Origin: Rhodoblastus sp963703385
GTDB lineage: Bacteria; Pseudomonadota; Alphaproteobacteria; Rhizobiales; Beijerinckiaceae
DNA length: 64,000 bases
Assembly (NCBI GenBank): GCA_963703385.1
Contig: OY969816.1
Location: 2,418,001 to 2,482,000 of the forward strand
Direction of reading: 5' to 3'
How positions within the stretch are numbered: position 1 is the first letter of the stretch; the number at the start of each line of letters is the position of its first letter. Shown in pieces: positions 53,197 through 62,578 of this stretch. The notes under the pieces are model-generated. The model had not been told where the DNA came from. It made no database searches and worked only from the letters and a program-made list of their open reading frames with translations. Both the position numbers and the translations under genes were made by a program.

Positions 53197-54558
53197 ATGC
53201 GGATCGTCGTGAACAAGACGCTTGAAGAGATCGCGCCTGGCGACAGCGCGTCTATCGAGCGCAGACTCCAGGCTGGCGACGTGCGCGCCTGGGAAGCCGC
53301 CTTCGGCGGTGTCGAGCTCCCGGCCGCGCCGGGCGAAAGCCAGGCGGCGGCGGGCATCGTCACGGCGATCCAGACCGGGCTCGTCGGTTCATCGCTGCCG
53401 GGGCCAGGCGCCAGCATCCGTGCCGCCTCGGTGCAGATCAAGGGCGCACTGCCGATCGACGCTGTGATGACCGCGCGCCTCGTCGTGCGCGAGAAGCGCG
53501 CCGATCAGGGAATCGTCGTCCTGGACGGACTTTGCTCCGATCCGGGCGGCCACGTCATCGCGACCGCGGTCCTGGAAGTGTCGGCGCCGATGACGCGGCA
53601 GCAGCGCGAGGCGCCGGAGCATCGCCTCGAAGGGCTGCTGGAACGCTGCCGCGACCTCAAGCCCATGCCGACCGGCGTCGTTCATCCGTGCAGCGCCAAC
53701 GCGCTGGCCGGCGCGGTCGAGAGCGCCGAGGCGGGGCTGATCCTGCCGGTGCTGTTCGGGCCCGAGGCCGAAATCCGCCGCATTGCGGATCAGGCGCATC
53801 TGGATATCGCGAAATGCCGGATCGTGCCGACGGACGGACCGGAAAACTCGGCGCACAAGGCCGCGGCCGCCGCTGGCGCCGGCGAGGTCGCGGCGCTGAT
53901 GAAGGGCAGCCTTCATACCGACGTCCTCCTTCATGCGGTCATGCAGAAAGACGCCAAACTCCTTACCGGCCGGCTCATCAGCCACTGCGTGATGGTTTCG
54001 GCGCCGACCTATGCGCGCCGCTTCGTCGTCAGCGATGTCGCGCTCAACATCGCGCCCGATACCGACCAGAAGCGCGACATCTGCCAGAACGCCATCGGCT
54101 TCGCCCGCGCGCTTGGCGTCGACCTGCCGAAAGTCGCCGTGCTCGCAGCGGTCGAGATGGTGAGCACCAAGATGACGGCGACGCTCGATGGCGCGATTCT
54201 GGCCAAAATGGCGGATCGGGGCCAGATCGTCGGCGGCGTCGTCGACGGTCCGCTCGATCTGGACGCCGCCGTGGACGCCGAAGCCGCCCGGATCAAGCAC
54301 ATCTCGTCACCGGTCGCGGGCCTCGCCGATATCCTGATCGCGCCGAATATCGAGGCCGGCAACATGGTCTATAAAAACCTCGCCTTCATGGCCGACGCGC
54401 AGACGGCCGGGCTGGTCGTCGGCGCGCGGGCGCCGGTGATCCTGACGAGCCGCGCCGACACCGCCGCGCGGCGGCGGTTCTCGGCCGCGGCGGCGGTTCT
54501 CTATGCCGACGCCATGGCGCGCGATCCGGAGATCCTCTTTCCTGAAATGGCGGAGTGA
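53197..54558 (+). CDS. pta: bifunctional MaoC-like/phosphate acetyltransferase
   Basis: 453 residues from ATG 53197. Residues 1 to about 132 resemble a MaoC/hot-dog dehydratase domain (VVNKTLEEIAPGDSASIERR, GTAIQ-type TGLVGSSLPGPG, VVREKRADQGIVVLDG). Residues about 150-453 are the phosphate acetyl/butaryl-transferase domain (VVHPCSANALAGAVESAEAG, SLHTDVLLHAVMQKDAKLLT, ILIAPNIEAGNMVYKNLAFM). It converts acetyl-CoA and phosphate to acetyl phosphate. The stop is six bases from ackA, giving the standard Pta-AckA route to ATP. Confidence 0.9.
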   Translation: MRIVVNKTLEEIAPGDSASIERRLQAGDVRAWEAAFGGVELPAAPGESQAAAGIVTAIQTGLVGSSLPGPGASIRAASVQIKGALPIDAVMTARLVVREKRADQGIVVLDGLCSDPGGHVIATAVLEVSAPMTRQQREAPEHRLEGLLERCRDLKPMPTGVVHPCSANALAGAVESAEAGLILPVLFGPEAEIRRIADQAHLDIAKCRIVPTDGPENSAHKAAAAAGAGEVAALMKGSLHTDVLLHAVMQKDAKLLTGRLISHCVMVSAPTYARRFVVSDVALNIAPDTDQKRDICQNAIGFARALGVDLPKVAVLAAVEMVSTKMTATLDGAILAKMADRGQIVGGVVDGPLDLDAAVDAEAARIKHISSPVAGLADILIAPNIEAGNMVYKNLAFMADAQTAGLVVGARAPVILTSRADTAARRRFSAAAAVLYADAMARDPEILFPEMAE

Positions 54559-54564
54559 TCGCCC

Positions 54565-55752
54565 ATGAGCGACGCCATCGCCGTTTTCAACGCCGGCTCC
54601 ACCAGCCTGAAGTTCGCCGCCTATGCGCTGGACGCAAAAAAGTCGCTGCCCCTCCTGTGCCGAGGCGGCGTTGAAGGCATGGAGACCGATCCACTATTCG
54701 TCGTCCACAACGCCGCCGGCAAACCGCTCGACGCCCACGCCTGGAGCAAGGGAGGTGCAATCGATCACAAGGCCGCCATGCAATTCGTGATTAATTGGCT
54801 GGAGGCGAATCTCACCGGCGCGAAGGTGGTGGCGGCGGGTCATCGCGTGGTGCTTGGCGGAGCCCGCTTCGAGGCGCCGGTTCTGATCGACAGCGAAGTG
54901 CTCGACTACCTCCAATCCCTCACGGCCCTGGAGCCGTCGCACCAGCCTTTCAACATTCGCGGCGCCCGGGCCATCGCCGAAGCTTTCCCGGGCTTGCCGC
55001 AAGTCGCCTGTTTCGACACCTCGTTTCATCGCACGATGCCGGAAGTGGCGCAGACCTATGCGCTTCCGAAAGATGTCCGCGATGCGGGCGTGCGCCACTG
55101 GGGCTACCACGGCATCTCCTACGACTATATCAGCCGGCAGGTTCCGAAGTTCGCGCCGCAAGCCCGCCGGGTGATCGCCGCTCATCTTGGCGGCGGCGCC
55201 AGCATGTGCGCCATGCTTGACGGAAAGAGCATCGAAACCTCGATGGGCTTTGGCGCGTTGTCCGGCCTGCCGATGGCGACGCGCTCGGGCGACGTGCCGG
55301 CGGGCGCGCTCTTCTATCTGTTGCGCCGCAAGCTGTTCGACGCCGCGTCGCTGGAAAAAATGCTGTACGAGCGCGCGGGCCTGCTCGGGCTTTCCGGCGT
55401 CAGCGGCGACATGCATGTCCTGCAGGACAGCGCCGCGCCGGCCGCGATCGCGGCGGTCGACTATTTTGTCCATGCGATGACCAAATATGCCGGCGCCTAT
55501 GCGGCCGTGCTGGGCGGGCTGGACGCGTTCGTGTTCACCGCCGGCATCGGCGAGCACTCCGTCCCGGTGCGCGCAGCTTTGTGCCGCAGGCTTGGGTCGC
55601 TCGGCGTGACGCTGGACGACAAGGCGAACGCGTCCGGCGGACCGCGCATCTCCACCCCGGACAGCCAGGTGTCCGTCTGGGTCATCCCCACCAATGAGGA
55701 ACTGATGATCGCGCAGCACACGCTGGCGCTCGTGCGGCCCTCGCCGACCTGA
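54565..55752 (+). CDS. ackA: acetate kinase
   Basis: 395 residues. N-terminal phosphate loop region IAVFNAGSTSLKFAAYAL, DTSFHRTMPEVAQTYALP, HWGYHGISYDYISRQVP, IAAHLGGGASMCAM and FVFTAGIGEHS are all family signatures of the ASKHA acetate/propionate kinases. It makes ATP from acetyl phosphate, the last step of acetate fermentation. It directly follows pta and precedes the H+-ATPase by 17 bp, consistent with one transcript. Confidence 0.94.
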   Translation: MSDAIAVFNAGSTSLKFAAYALDAKKSLPLLCRGGVEGMETDPLFVVHNAAGKPLDAHAWSKGGAIDHKAAMQFVINWLEANLTGAKVVAAGHRVVLGGARFEAPVLIDSEVLDYLQSLTALEPSHQPFNIRGARAIAEAFPGLPQVACFDTSFHRTMPEVAQTYALPKDVRDAGVRHWGYHGISYDYISRQVPKFAPQARRVIAAHLGGGASMCAMLDGKSIETSMGFGALSGLPMATRSGDVPAGALFYLLRRKLFDAASLEKMLYERAGLLGLSGVSGDMHVLQDSAAPAAIAAVDYFVHAMTKYAGAYAAVLGGLDAFVFTAGIGEHSVPVRAALCRRLGSLGVTLDDKANASGGPRISTPDSQVSVWVIPTNEELMIAQHTLALVRPSPT

Positions 55753-55769
55753 TCGAAGGAAGATCCGTC

Positions 55770-58289
55770 ATGACCGCAAACACAGCCGAGCCCAAAGTTT
55801 CCGGACCGAAACCCGGTCCGCAGCCTGACCCGAAAGACGATCTGAAAACTCTGCCTTTGGCGGAGGTCGAGAAAAAGTTGGGTTCGTCGCCGGAGGGCCT
55901 CACCGGGGCCGAGGCGAAAAAGCGACTGACGCAATATGGTCCCAACGAAATCCCGGAAAAAAAGACCAACGCGCTGCTCAAGTTTCTCGGTTACTTCTGG
56001 GGTCCGATTCCCTGGATGATCGAGGTCGCGGTGGTTCTTTCCGCCATCGTTCGCCACTGGCCTGACTTCTTCATCATTCTGGTGTTGCTCGTCGCCAATG
56101 GCGCCATAGGCTTCTGGGAAGAACACGAAGCCGGCAATGCGATCGACGCGTTGAAGGCCAGGCTCGCGATCAAGGCGCGGGTGAAGCGCGATGGAAAATG
56201 GATCACGCCGCCCGCGAAGGAGCTGGTGCCCGGCGACGTCATACGCCTGCGTCTTGGCGACATCGTTCCCGCCGACGCGCGCCTGCTGGACGGCGACGAA
56301 GTCTCGGTCGATCAGTCGGCGCTGACCGGAGAATCCTTGCCGGCGACGCGCGAAGCCGGCGACGCGATATTCTCCGGGTCGATCATCCGGCGCGGCGAAA
56401 TCGACGCGCTTGTCTATGCGACCGGCGGCAAGACCTATTTCGGCAGGACGGCGGAACTGGTCGAGACGGCGGTCACGGTCAGCCATTTCCAGAAGGCGGT
56501 GCTGAAGATCGGCGACTATCTCATCGTTCTCGCGTTGATCGTGGTGGCCGTGATCATCGGCCTCTCGATCTGTCGCGGCGAGCCCATTCTCACGACGCTG
56601 CAATTCGCGCTCGTCCTGACCGTGGCCGCCATTCCCGTGGCGATGCCCACGGTGTTGTCGGTGACCATGGCGGTGGGCGCGCGCAAACTCGCGAAGAAAC
56701 AGGCGATCGTCAGCAAACTGGTCGCCATCGAGGAACTGGCCGGCGTCGATGTGCTCTGCGCCGACAAGACGGGCACGCTGACCCAGAACAAACTGACGCT
56801 GGGGGAGCCCTTCTGCCTGGACGGGATCACGCCCGACGACGTCATCCTGGCCGGCGCGCTCGCCTCGCGCCAGGAGAACGACGACACGATCGATCTGGCG
56901 GTGCTGGGCGGCCTCAAGGACAAAGGCGTGTTGAAGCCCTATCAGGTCACCCATTTCACGCCGTTCGATCCGGTGCACAAGCGCACCGAGGCGACGGTGA
57001 AGGCCGCCGACGGCAAGTCCTTCAAGGTGACGAAAGGTGCGCCGCAGGTCATCCAGGGCCTGTTGGACAACGCGGTGGCGGTCAAGGCAGCCGTCGACAA
57101 GGCGGTCGACGACTTCGCGGCCCGCGGTTTTCGCGCGCTCGGCGTTGCGCGGGCGGACGGCGATGGCGCATGGCGGATGCTGGGCGTGTTGCCGCTGTTC
57201 GATCCGCCGCGCGTGGACGCCAAGGCGACCGTCGCCGCCGCCGCAAAAATGGGCGTGAAGATCAAGATGGTGACTGGGGACGCCCTCGCGATCGCCCGGG
57301 AGATGGCCAAGACCCTCGGGATGGGCGCAAACATCCTCGACGGTGGAACGCTCGGCGATTCCAAGACCGAGGAGACGCCGGAGGCGGCCAAGGCCATAGA
57401 GAACGCCGATGGCTTCGCCCAGGTCTTTCCGGAGCACAAGTTCCATATCGTCGACGTGCTGCAGAAGCACGGCCACATCGTCGGCATGACCGGCGATGGC
57501 GTGAACGACGCGCCGGCGCTGAAGAAAGCCGACTGCGGCTTTGCGGTCTCGGGCGCCACCGACGCGGCACGCGCGGCTGCGTCCATCGTTCTGGTCGCGC
57601 CTGGACTGAGCGTGATCCTCGACGCGATCAAGGAGAGCCGCGAGATATTCCAGCGCATGAACAGCTACGCGATATACCGCATCGCGGAGACCTTGCGCGT
57701 GCTCCTGTTCATGACCCTGGCGATCGTCGTCTTCGACTTCTTTCCGGTGACCGCGATCATGATCGTGATGCTCGCCCTGCTCAACGACGGCGCGATCCTG
57801 TCGATCGCCTACGACAACGTCCATTACCGCAACCAGCCCGAAGCGTGGGACATGCGGACGGTTCTGACGATCGCCACCGTGCTCGGGCTCGTCGGCCCGA
57901 TCGCCGCCTTCGGTCTCTTCTACCTCGGCCATCAGGTCTTTCACATCGATCGGCCGCAACTCCAGACCATGATGTATCTGCTGCTGTCGGTGGCGGGACA
58001 TCTGACGATCTTTCAGACGCGCACGCGCGGACCCTGGTGGTCGATTCGTCCGGCGCGCATCCTCGTGATCGCGGTCGTCGGGACGCAGGCGCTGGCGACG
58101 GCGATTTCCGTCTTCGGATTCCTCGTGGTGCCGCTGTGGTGGGGCTGGGCGGCGCTAGTCTGGGGCTATGCCCTGAGCTGGTTCCTCGTCACCGATCCGC
58201 TGAAGCTCCTCGCCTATCGCTATCTCGACGCCACGAAGCAGGCCGCGCCGAAGCGGCAGGACAAGCCCCTGGCCGGCGTCACCCGCTAA
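55770..58289 (+). CDS. plasma-membrane-type H+-translocating P-type ATPase
   Basis: 839 residues, P-IIIA type. LTGESLPATREAGDAIFSGS (actuator TGES), the phosphorylation site CADKTGTLTQNKL near residue 330, the hinge MTGDGVNDAPALKKADCGFA near 572, and about ten membrane segments. It resembles the proton-efflux ATPases of fungi and archaea and of some anaerobic or acid-tolerant bacteria. It would pump protons out at the cost of ATP, so pairing with pta-ackA suggests keeping a proton gradient when respiration stops. A truncated paralogue is at 19304. Confidence 0.9.
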   Translation: MTANTAEPKVSGPKPGPQPDPKDDLKTLPLAEVEKKLGSSPEGLTGAEAKKRLTQYGPNEIPEKKTNALLKFLGYFWGPIPWMIEVAVVLSAIVRHWPDFFIILVLLVANGAIGFWEEHEAGNAIDALKARLAIKARVKRDGKWITPPAKELVPGDVIRLRLGDIVPADARLLDGDEVSVDQSALTGESLPATREAGDAIFSGSIIRRGEIDALVYATGGKTYFGRTAELVETAVTVSHFQKAVLKIGDYLIVLALIVVAVIIGLSICRGEPILTTLQFALVLTVAAIPVAMPTVLSVTMAVGARKLAKKQAIVSKLVAIEELAGVDVLCADKTGTLTQNKLTLGEPFCLDGITPDDVILAGALASRQENDDTIDLAVLGGLKDKGVLKPYQVTHFTPFDPVHKRTEATVKAADGKSFKVTKGAPQVIQGLLDNAVAVKAAVDKAVDDFAARGFRALGVARADGDGAWRMLGVLPLFDPPRVDAKATVAAAAKMGVKIKMVTGDALAIAREMAKTLGMGANILDGGTLGDSKTEETPEAAKAIENADGFAQVFPEHKFHIVDVLQKHGHIVGMTGDGVNDAPALKKADCGFAVSGATDAARAAASIVLVAPGLSVILDAIKESREIFQRMNSYAIYRIAETLRVLLFMTLAIVVFDFFPVTAIMIVMLALLNDGAILSIAYDNVHYRNQPEAWDMRTVLTIATVLGLVGPIAAFGLFYLGHQVFHIDRPQLQTMMYLLLSVAGHLTIFQTRTRGPWWSIRPARILVIAVVGTQALATAISVFGFLVVPLWWGWAALVWGYALSWFLVTDPLKLLAYRYLDATKQAAPKRQDKPLAGVTR

Positions 58290-58333
58290 GCCCAAGGCAG
58301 CCAGAGCGGCAAGAACCGCCGAAAGGATCAAAA

Positions 58334-59203
58334 ATGAAAATCGAATCGAAGGATTTCCGAGTGCGCGAGGGCGACAAGGTCAACCTCGAGAAGTGGCCAA
58401 CGAAGGTCGACCCCGTCTATAAATCCAAGGACCAGTACAAGAGCCTGCTGGAAGAGCACGTCGCGAAGCTCGCCAAGTTGCAGCAGCTCCATTACGCTTC
58501 CAATCGCCACGCGATCTTGCTGATTCTTCAAGCGACCGACGCCGCGGGAAAGGACGGCGCGATCCGGCACGTGATGTCCGGCGTCAATCCCCAGGGTTGT
58601 CGGGTTTACAGCTTCAAGGCGCCCACGGAAGAGGAGCTGGAACACGACTTTCTCTGGCGAACCACACGCGATCTGCCCGAGCGTGGACGGATCGCGATTT
58701 TCAATCGTTCCTACTACGAGGAGGTTCTCGTTGTCCGGGTGCATCGCGACATTCTCGCAAGCGAAGCCATTCCGGACGCGCCGCATCATGACAAGAAGGT
58801 CTGGCGCGAGCGTTACCGCTCCATCAATGATTTCGAAAGGCATCTTGGCGTCAACGGAACCCGCGTCCTCAAAGTTTTCCTCCACCTCTCGAAAGACGAA
58901 CAGCGAAAGCGCTTTCTCGAACGCATTGACGACCCGCAGAAGAACTGGAAGTTCAGCGACGCGGATCTGAAGGAGCGCAAATTCTGGAAGGACTACGCCA
59001 AGGCCTATCAGGAGTGCCTCGAGGCGACCAGCACCGACGCCGCGCCGTGGTATGTCGTTCCCGCCGACGACAAGGAAACCGCCCGGCTGATCGTCTCGCA
59101 GATCCTGCTCGACACGTTCGAGAGTCTCGACATGAGTTATCCCAAGACGGGCCCGGAGCGCGCGCGCGAATTGCAGGCGTTCCGGGCAGAGCTGACTGGT
59201 TGA
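58334..59203 (+). CDS. ppk2: polyphosphate kinase 2
   Basis: 289 residues. Walker A QATDAAGKDG (about residues 66-75), FNRSYYEEVLVVRVH as the Walker B/lid area, and KFSDADLKERKFWKDYAKAY near the end mark PPK2. These enzymes transfer phosphate between polyphosphate and nucleoside mono- or diphosphates; direction and nucleotide class cannot be fixed by eye. AAAGGATCAAAA precedes the ATG. It ends the operon, adding a polyphosphate-to-nucleotide route to the acetyl-phosphate route. A tRNA-like fragment follows near 59325. Confidence 0.92.
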   Translation: MKIESKDFRVREGDKVNLEKWPTKVDPVYKSKDQYKSLLEEHVAKLAKLQQLHYASNRHAILLILQATDAAGKDGAIRHVMSGVNPQGCRVYSFKAPTEEELEHDFLWRTTRDLPERGRIAIFNRSYYEEVLVVRVHRDILASEAIPDAPHHDKKVWRERYRSINDFERHLGVNGTRVLKVFLHLSKDEQRKRFLERIDDPQKNWKFSDADLKERKFWKDYAKAYQECLEATSTDAAPWYVVPADDKETARLIVSQILLDTFESLDMSYPKTGPERARELQAFRAELTG

Positions 59204-59722
59204 AAGTCGGAGCGAGCGCGGGATCGCAAAGCCCGCGCGTTGTCATTCCGGCGGCGCCATCTGGCCAAACGGCGTCCGGCTTGTTCCTCGACACTTCATT
59301 CGGATGGTGTCGGTGGTTACGGGGGATGGGATTTGAACCTGCGACCTTAAAGGTTTGAGCCCAACGACCTGCCTGGGTCGCGGATTTTGGCGTTGGTCCG
59401 CAAGACGGCGAGTTCGGATCAAGTCATTGGGTGACCTTGGCCTCACGGACCTCCGGTTTGAGCCGTCGTTCGACACGCCGGGCGCGTTCGACGACCGACA
59501 GCTCAGGGTCGATGCTGTTGAAAAACTCGTTGCCTTAAGCGGGGCGGCGTGATTCCGTTTTCTCGCGATTTGCGAGGGGATTCCGCCGATGATGGGACGC
59601 CAATCCGCCGATCAGGCTCAATTCTTTTATTCGTTCAATCTCGATGAGCGCGTTCCAGAAACTCATCTGCTGCGCCGGATCGACGTGTTCGTCAGGCAGG
59701 CATTAGCCGACGTCCATTCGGA

Positions 59723-61148
59723 GATCGTGTCCCAATTGGTGGTGTAGCTGACGGTAGGCACCGTCGTTTTCCTGGCCGAGCCGGGAGGGGTCAGGCTGCC
59801 GCGACAGGCAGGCTGACGAGCGGATCATCGCTCAACGGCGCCATTGTCTCAAGCGTCATGTAGCGGCTTCGCTGCACGGCCCATTCATCGTTCTGCTCCA
59901 GCAGGATTGCGCCGATCAGGCGAGTGATGGCGTCTTCGTTGGGAAAGATGCCCACGACTTCGGTGCGCCGCTTGATTTCGCCGTTGAGACGCTCGATCGG
60001 ATTGGTCGAGTGCAATTTCGTCCGATGCGCCGCCGGAAAGCCCATATAGGCGAGCACGTCGGCTTCCGCCTCGTCCATCAATTCGGCGAGTCTGCGCGTC
60101 TTTGGCCGCAACTGGTCGGCGACCTTGCGCCACTGGCTGCGGGCGGCTTCGGCGTCATCCTGGGCAAAGGCGGTGGCGATAAAGGCCGAGACGACGCGCC
60201 GTCCGCTCTTTGCGGCGTGGGCGAGAACGTTGCGCATGAAGTGGACGCGACACCGCTGCCAGCTCGCCGTCAGCACCTTCGACGCCGCCGCCTTGATGCC
60301 TTCATGGGCGTCCGAGATGACCAGCTTGACGCCGCGCAGCCCTCGGCGGCGCAGCTTGCGCAGGAACTCCGTCCAGAAGGTCTCGGCTTCGGAAGGGCCG
60401 ATGTCCATGCCCAGCACTTCGCGGCGGCCGTCGGCGTTGGCGCCGACCGCGATGATCACCGCCGCCGAGACGATGCGGCCATTGTTGCGGACTTTGACGT
60501 AGGTGGCGTCGATCCAGAGATAGGGCCAGTCGCCTTCGATCGGGCGGTCGAGGAAGGCTTTGACCTTGCCGTCGATCTCCTCGCACAGCCGGCTGACCTG
60601 GCTCTTCGAGATCCCGCTCATGCCCATCGCCTTGACCAGATCGTCGACCGAGCGCGTCGAGACGCCCTGGATATAGGCTTCCTGAATGACGGCGGTCAGC
60701 GCCTTCTCGGCCATGCGGCGCGGCTCCAGAAAACCCGGAAAATAGCTGCCTTTCCGCAACTTAGGGATGCGCAGTTCGACCGTGCCGGCCCGCGTCTCCC
60801 AGTCGCGCGCCCGATAGCCGTTGCGCTGGGCGAGGCGCTCAGCGCTCCTCTCGCCATAGTCGGCGCCGGTCAGGCCGGCGACCTCCATCTCCATCAACCG
60901 CTCGGCGGCAAAGCCAATCATCTCACGCAAAATATCGGCGTCGGGGGCCTTTTCCACGAGCGCGCGAAGGTTCATCATCTCATCGGTCATCGGTGGTTTC
61001 CTTGGTCGCGTTGAAGGTCGCAACCCAACTCTGACCTCAGAAATCGTCGATGACCACCGCAAGCCGCTCGCTCGCTACGGCGCTATCATGAGCGCGCTTC
61101 GCAAGCGGCTTGCTCCTGCTCAGCTACACCACTCGGCGGGACACGATC
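59723..61148. mobile_element. IS256-family insertion sequence
   Basis: 1426 bp. Terminal repeats begin GATCGTGTCCC at both ends and match again at GTGGTGTAGCTGA a few bases further in. An 8-bp target duplication, CATTCGGA (59715-59722 and 61149-61156), flanks it. It carries one transposase gene on the minus strand. Confidence 0.88.
59791..60990 (-). CDS. IS256-family (mutator-type) transposase
   Basis: About 399 residues, uninterrupted, starting near MTDEMMNLRALVEKA; an upstream in-frame start (61062) would extend it. Catalytic blocks are LWIDATYVKVRNNG (first Asp), LVISDAHEGIKAA (second Asp) and HSTNPIERLNGEIKRRTEVV (Glu), the standard mutator DDE set, with RCRVHFMRNVLAH between. It appears intact and the copy may be active. 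Confidence 0.9.
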   Translation of the reverse strand: MTDEMMNLRALVEKAPDADILREMIGFAAERLMEMEVAGLTGADYGERSAERLAQRNGYRARDWETRAGTVELRIPKLRKGSYFPGFLEPRRMAEKALTAVIQEAYIQGVSTRSVDDLVKAMGMSGISKSQVSRLCEEIDGKVKAFLDRPIEGDWPYLWIDATYVKVRNNGRIVSAAVIIAVGANADGRREVLGMDIGPSEAETFWTEFLRKLRRRGLRGVKLVISDAHEGIKAAASKVLTASWQRCRVHFMRNVLAHAAKSGRRVVSAFIATAFAQDDAEAARSQWRKVADQLRPKTRRLAELMDEAEADVLAYMGFPAAHRTKLHSTNPIERLNGEIKRRTEVVGIFPNEDAITRLIGAILLEQNDEWAVQRSRYMTLETMAPLSDDPLVSLPVAAA

Positions 61149-62578
61149 CATTCGGAGATGACGGCATTCTACAGCCACACTGGCCGGCCTTCGATCGACC
61201 CAGAATTGCTGATGCGTATGCTGATCGTTGGCTATTGCTATGGCATCCGCTCCGAGCGGAAGCTGTGCGAAGAAGTTGCCTTGAACCTGGCCTATCGCTG
61301 GTTCTGCCGGCTCGATCTGGACGATGCTGTGCCCAACCACTCAAGCTTTTCGAAGAACCGTCACGGCCGGTTCCGCGACAGCGATCTGTTGCGCGGGGTT
61401 TTTGAGCGCGTGGTCGGAATTTGCTTGGCGGCAGGCTTCATCAAGGGCGACGGCTTTTCGGTCGATGCGAGCGTTATTGAGGCCGACGCCAGCCGCTATC
61501 ATGGCCTCGCTCCGGAAAAGATCGACTGGAGCACGGTGGCGAAACCGTCGCGCGCCGTGCGGGAATATCTTGATGCGCTCGATGAAGCAGAAGAGCCGGA
61601 AGAAGGCCGCAAGACCCCTAAAGTGATATCGCGGTCTGATCCCGCTTCCGCCTGGACCGCCAAGGCGAACAAGCGGGTTCAGTTCGGCTATGGACTCAAC
61701 TATCTGATCGACAACGAACACGCGGTCATCGTCGACGTTGAGCCGACGCCAGCGCGCACCTTCGACGAAGTGCAGGCGACCGCCGTCATGATTGAGCGTA
61801 CGGAGCAGCGGCTCGGTTTGAAACCCAAACGCCTGGCTGCTGACACCGCCTACGGCACGGGCAAGTTCCTTGGCTGGCTGGCGAAGGAGAAGATCGCGCC
61901 GCACATTCCTGTCTGGGACAGAAGCACGCGCGAGGACGGGACTTTCAGCCGCGCCGACTTCGTCTTCGATCCCGAAAAGAATCAATATGCTTGTCCAACG
62001 GGCAAACCGCTCAAACAGTTCAATCGCGCCTACACGAAGCCGCGCTCGGGCGTCACGCTCGCGGGGCAGATGATTTACCGCGCGAGCAAACTGGACTGCG
62101 ATGCGTGCGAACTCAAAGCCCGCTGCTGCCCGAACGCTTCACCTCGAAAAGTCCCAAGAAGCGTCCACGAAGACGCTCGCGATGAGGCCCGCCAGCTCGC
62201 TGGGACGCCCGAGTTCGAACGCTCACGAAACGAGAGGAAGAAGGTCGAGATGCTATTTGCGCATCTGAAGACCACGCTCCGTTTTGAACGAATGAGGCTT
62301 CGCGGTCTCAGCGGAGCGCGCGACGAGTTCCTGATGGCCGGCATCGCGCAAAATCTCAGGCGGCTCGTCAGGCTGACGACGCCCATTGAGGCCCAAGCGA
62401 CCTGAAAGGGAGACAAAGGCAAGCGCGAACGACAAACGCCAGGGCAAAAGCCACCAGTCTCTCTCGTGTTGCAGAGGGGCCGCCAAAAATTTGGACTAGT
62501 TTTTCAACATCGGGTAATGGTTGGCGGCTCCTCTCCGGAAATCCGATAGGCTTTCCGAACAGAAAGAGGAGGCTGACC

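Larger units (their letters stand above)
59589..62405 (+). pseudogene. IS1182-type transposase split by IS256
   Basis: The first 134 bases (59589-59722: QFFYSFNLDERVPETHLLRR) join in frame to 61157-62405 once the insert and one 8-bp duplication are removed. The reconstruction is 460 codons: HTGRPSIDPELLMRMLIVGY, VPNHSSFSKNRHGRFRDSD, LAADTAYGTGKFLGWL, the CDACELKARCCP cysteine block and the MLFAHLKTTLRFERMRLRGL end. All IS1182 features are present, so the gene was intact when IS256 entered. Confidence 0.85.
59516..62509. mobile_element. IS1182-type element, interrupted by IS256
   Basis: Terminal repeats TGTTGAAAAACTCGT (59516) and, reversed, TGTTGAAAAACTAGT (62509) bound an element whose transposase gene is split by the IS256 copy at 59723-61148. 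Without that insert it would be about 1.56 kb. The outer target duplication is unclear. Confidence 0.7.

Noticed and set aside
55497..58001. Long open frame on the minus strand opposite ackA and the H+-ATPase
   Set aside because: It is the complement of two clearly recognised genes; the product is low-complexity, Arg/His/Asp-rich with no domain.
56198..58333. In-frame upstream extension of ppk2 through the H+-ATPase gene
   Set aside because: The extension is a second-frame reading of the ATPase; the real start has its own ribosome site at 58334.
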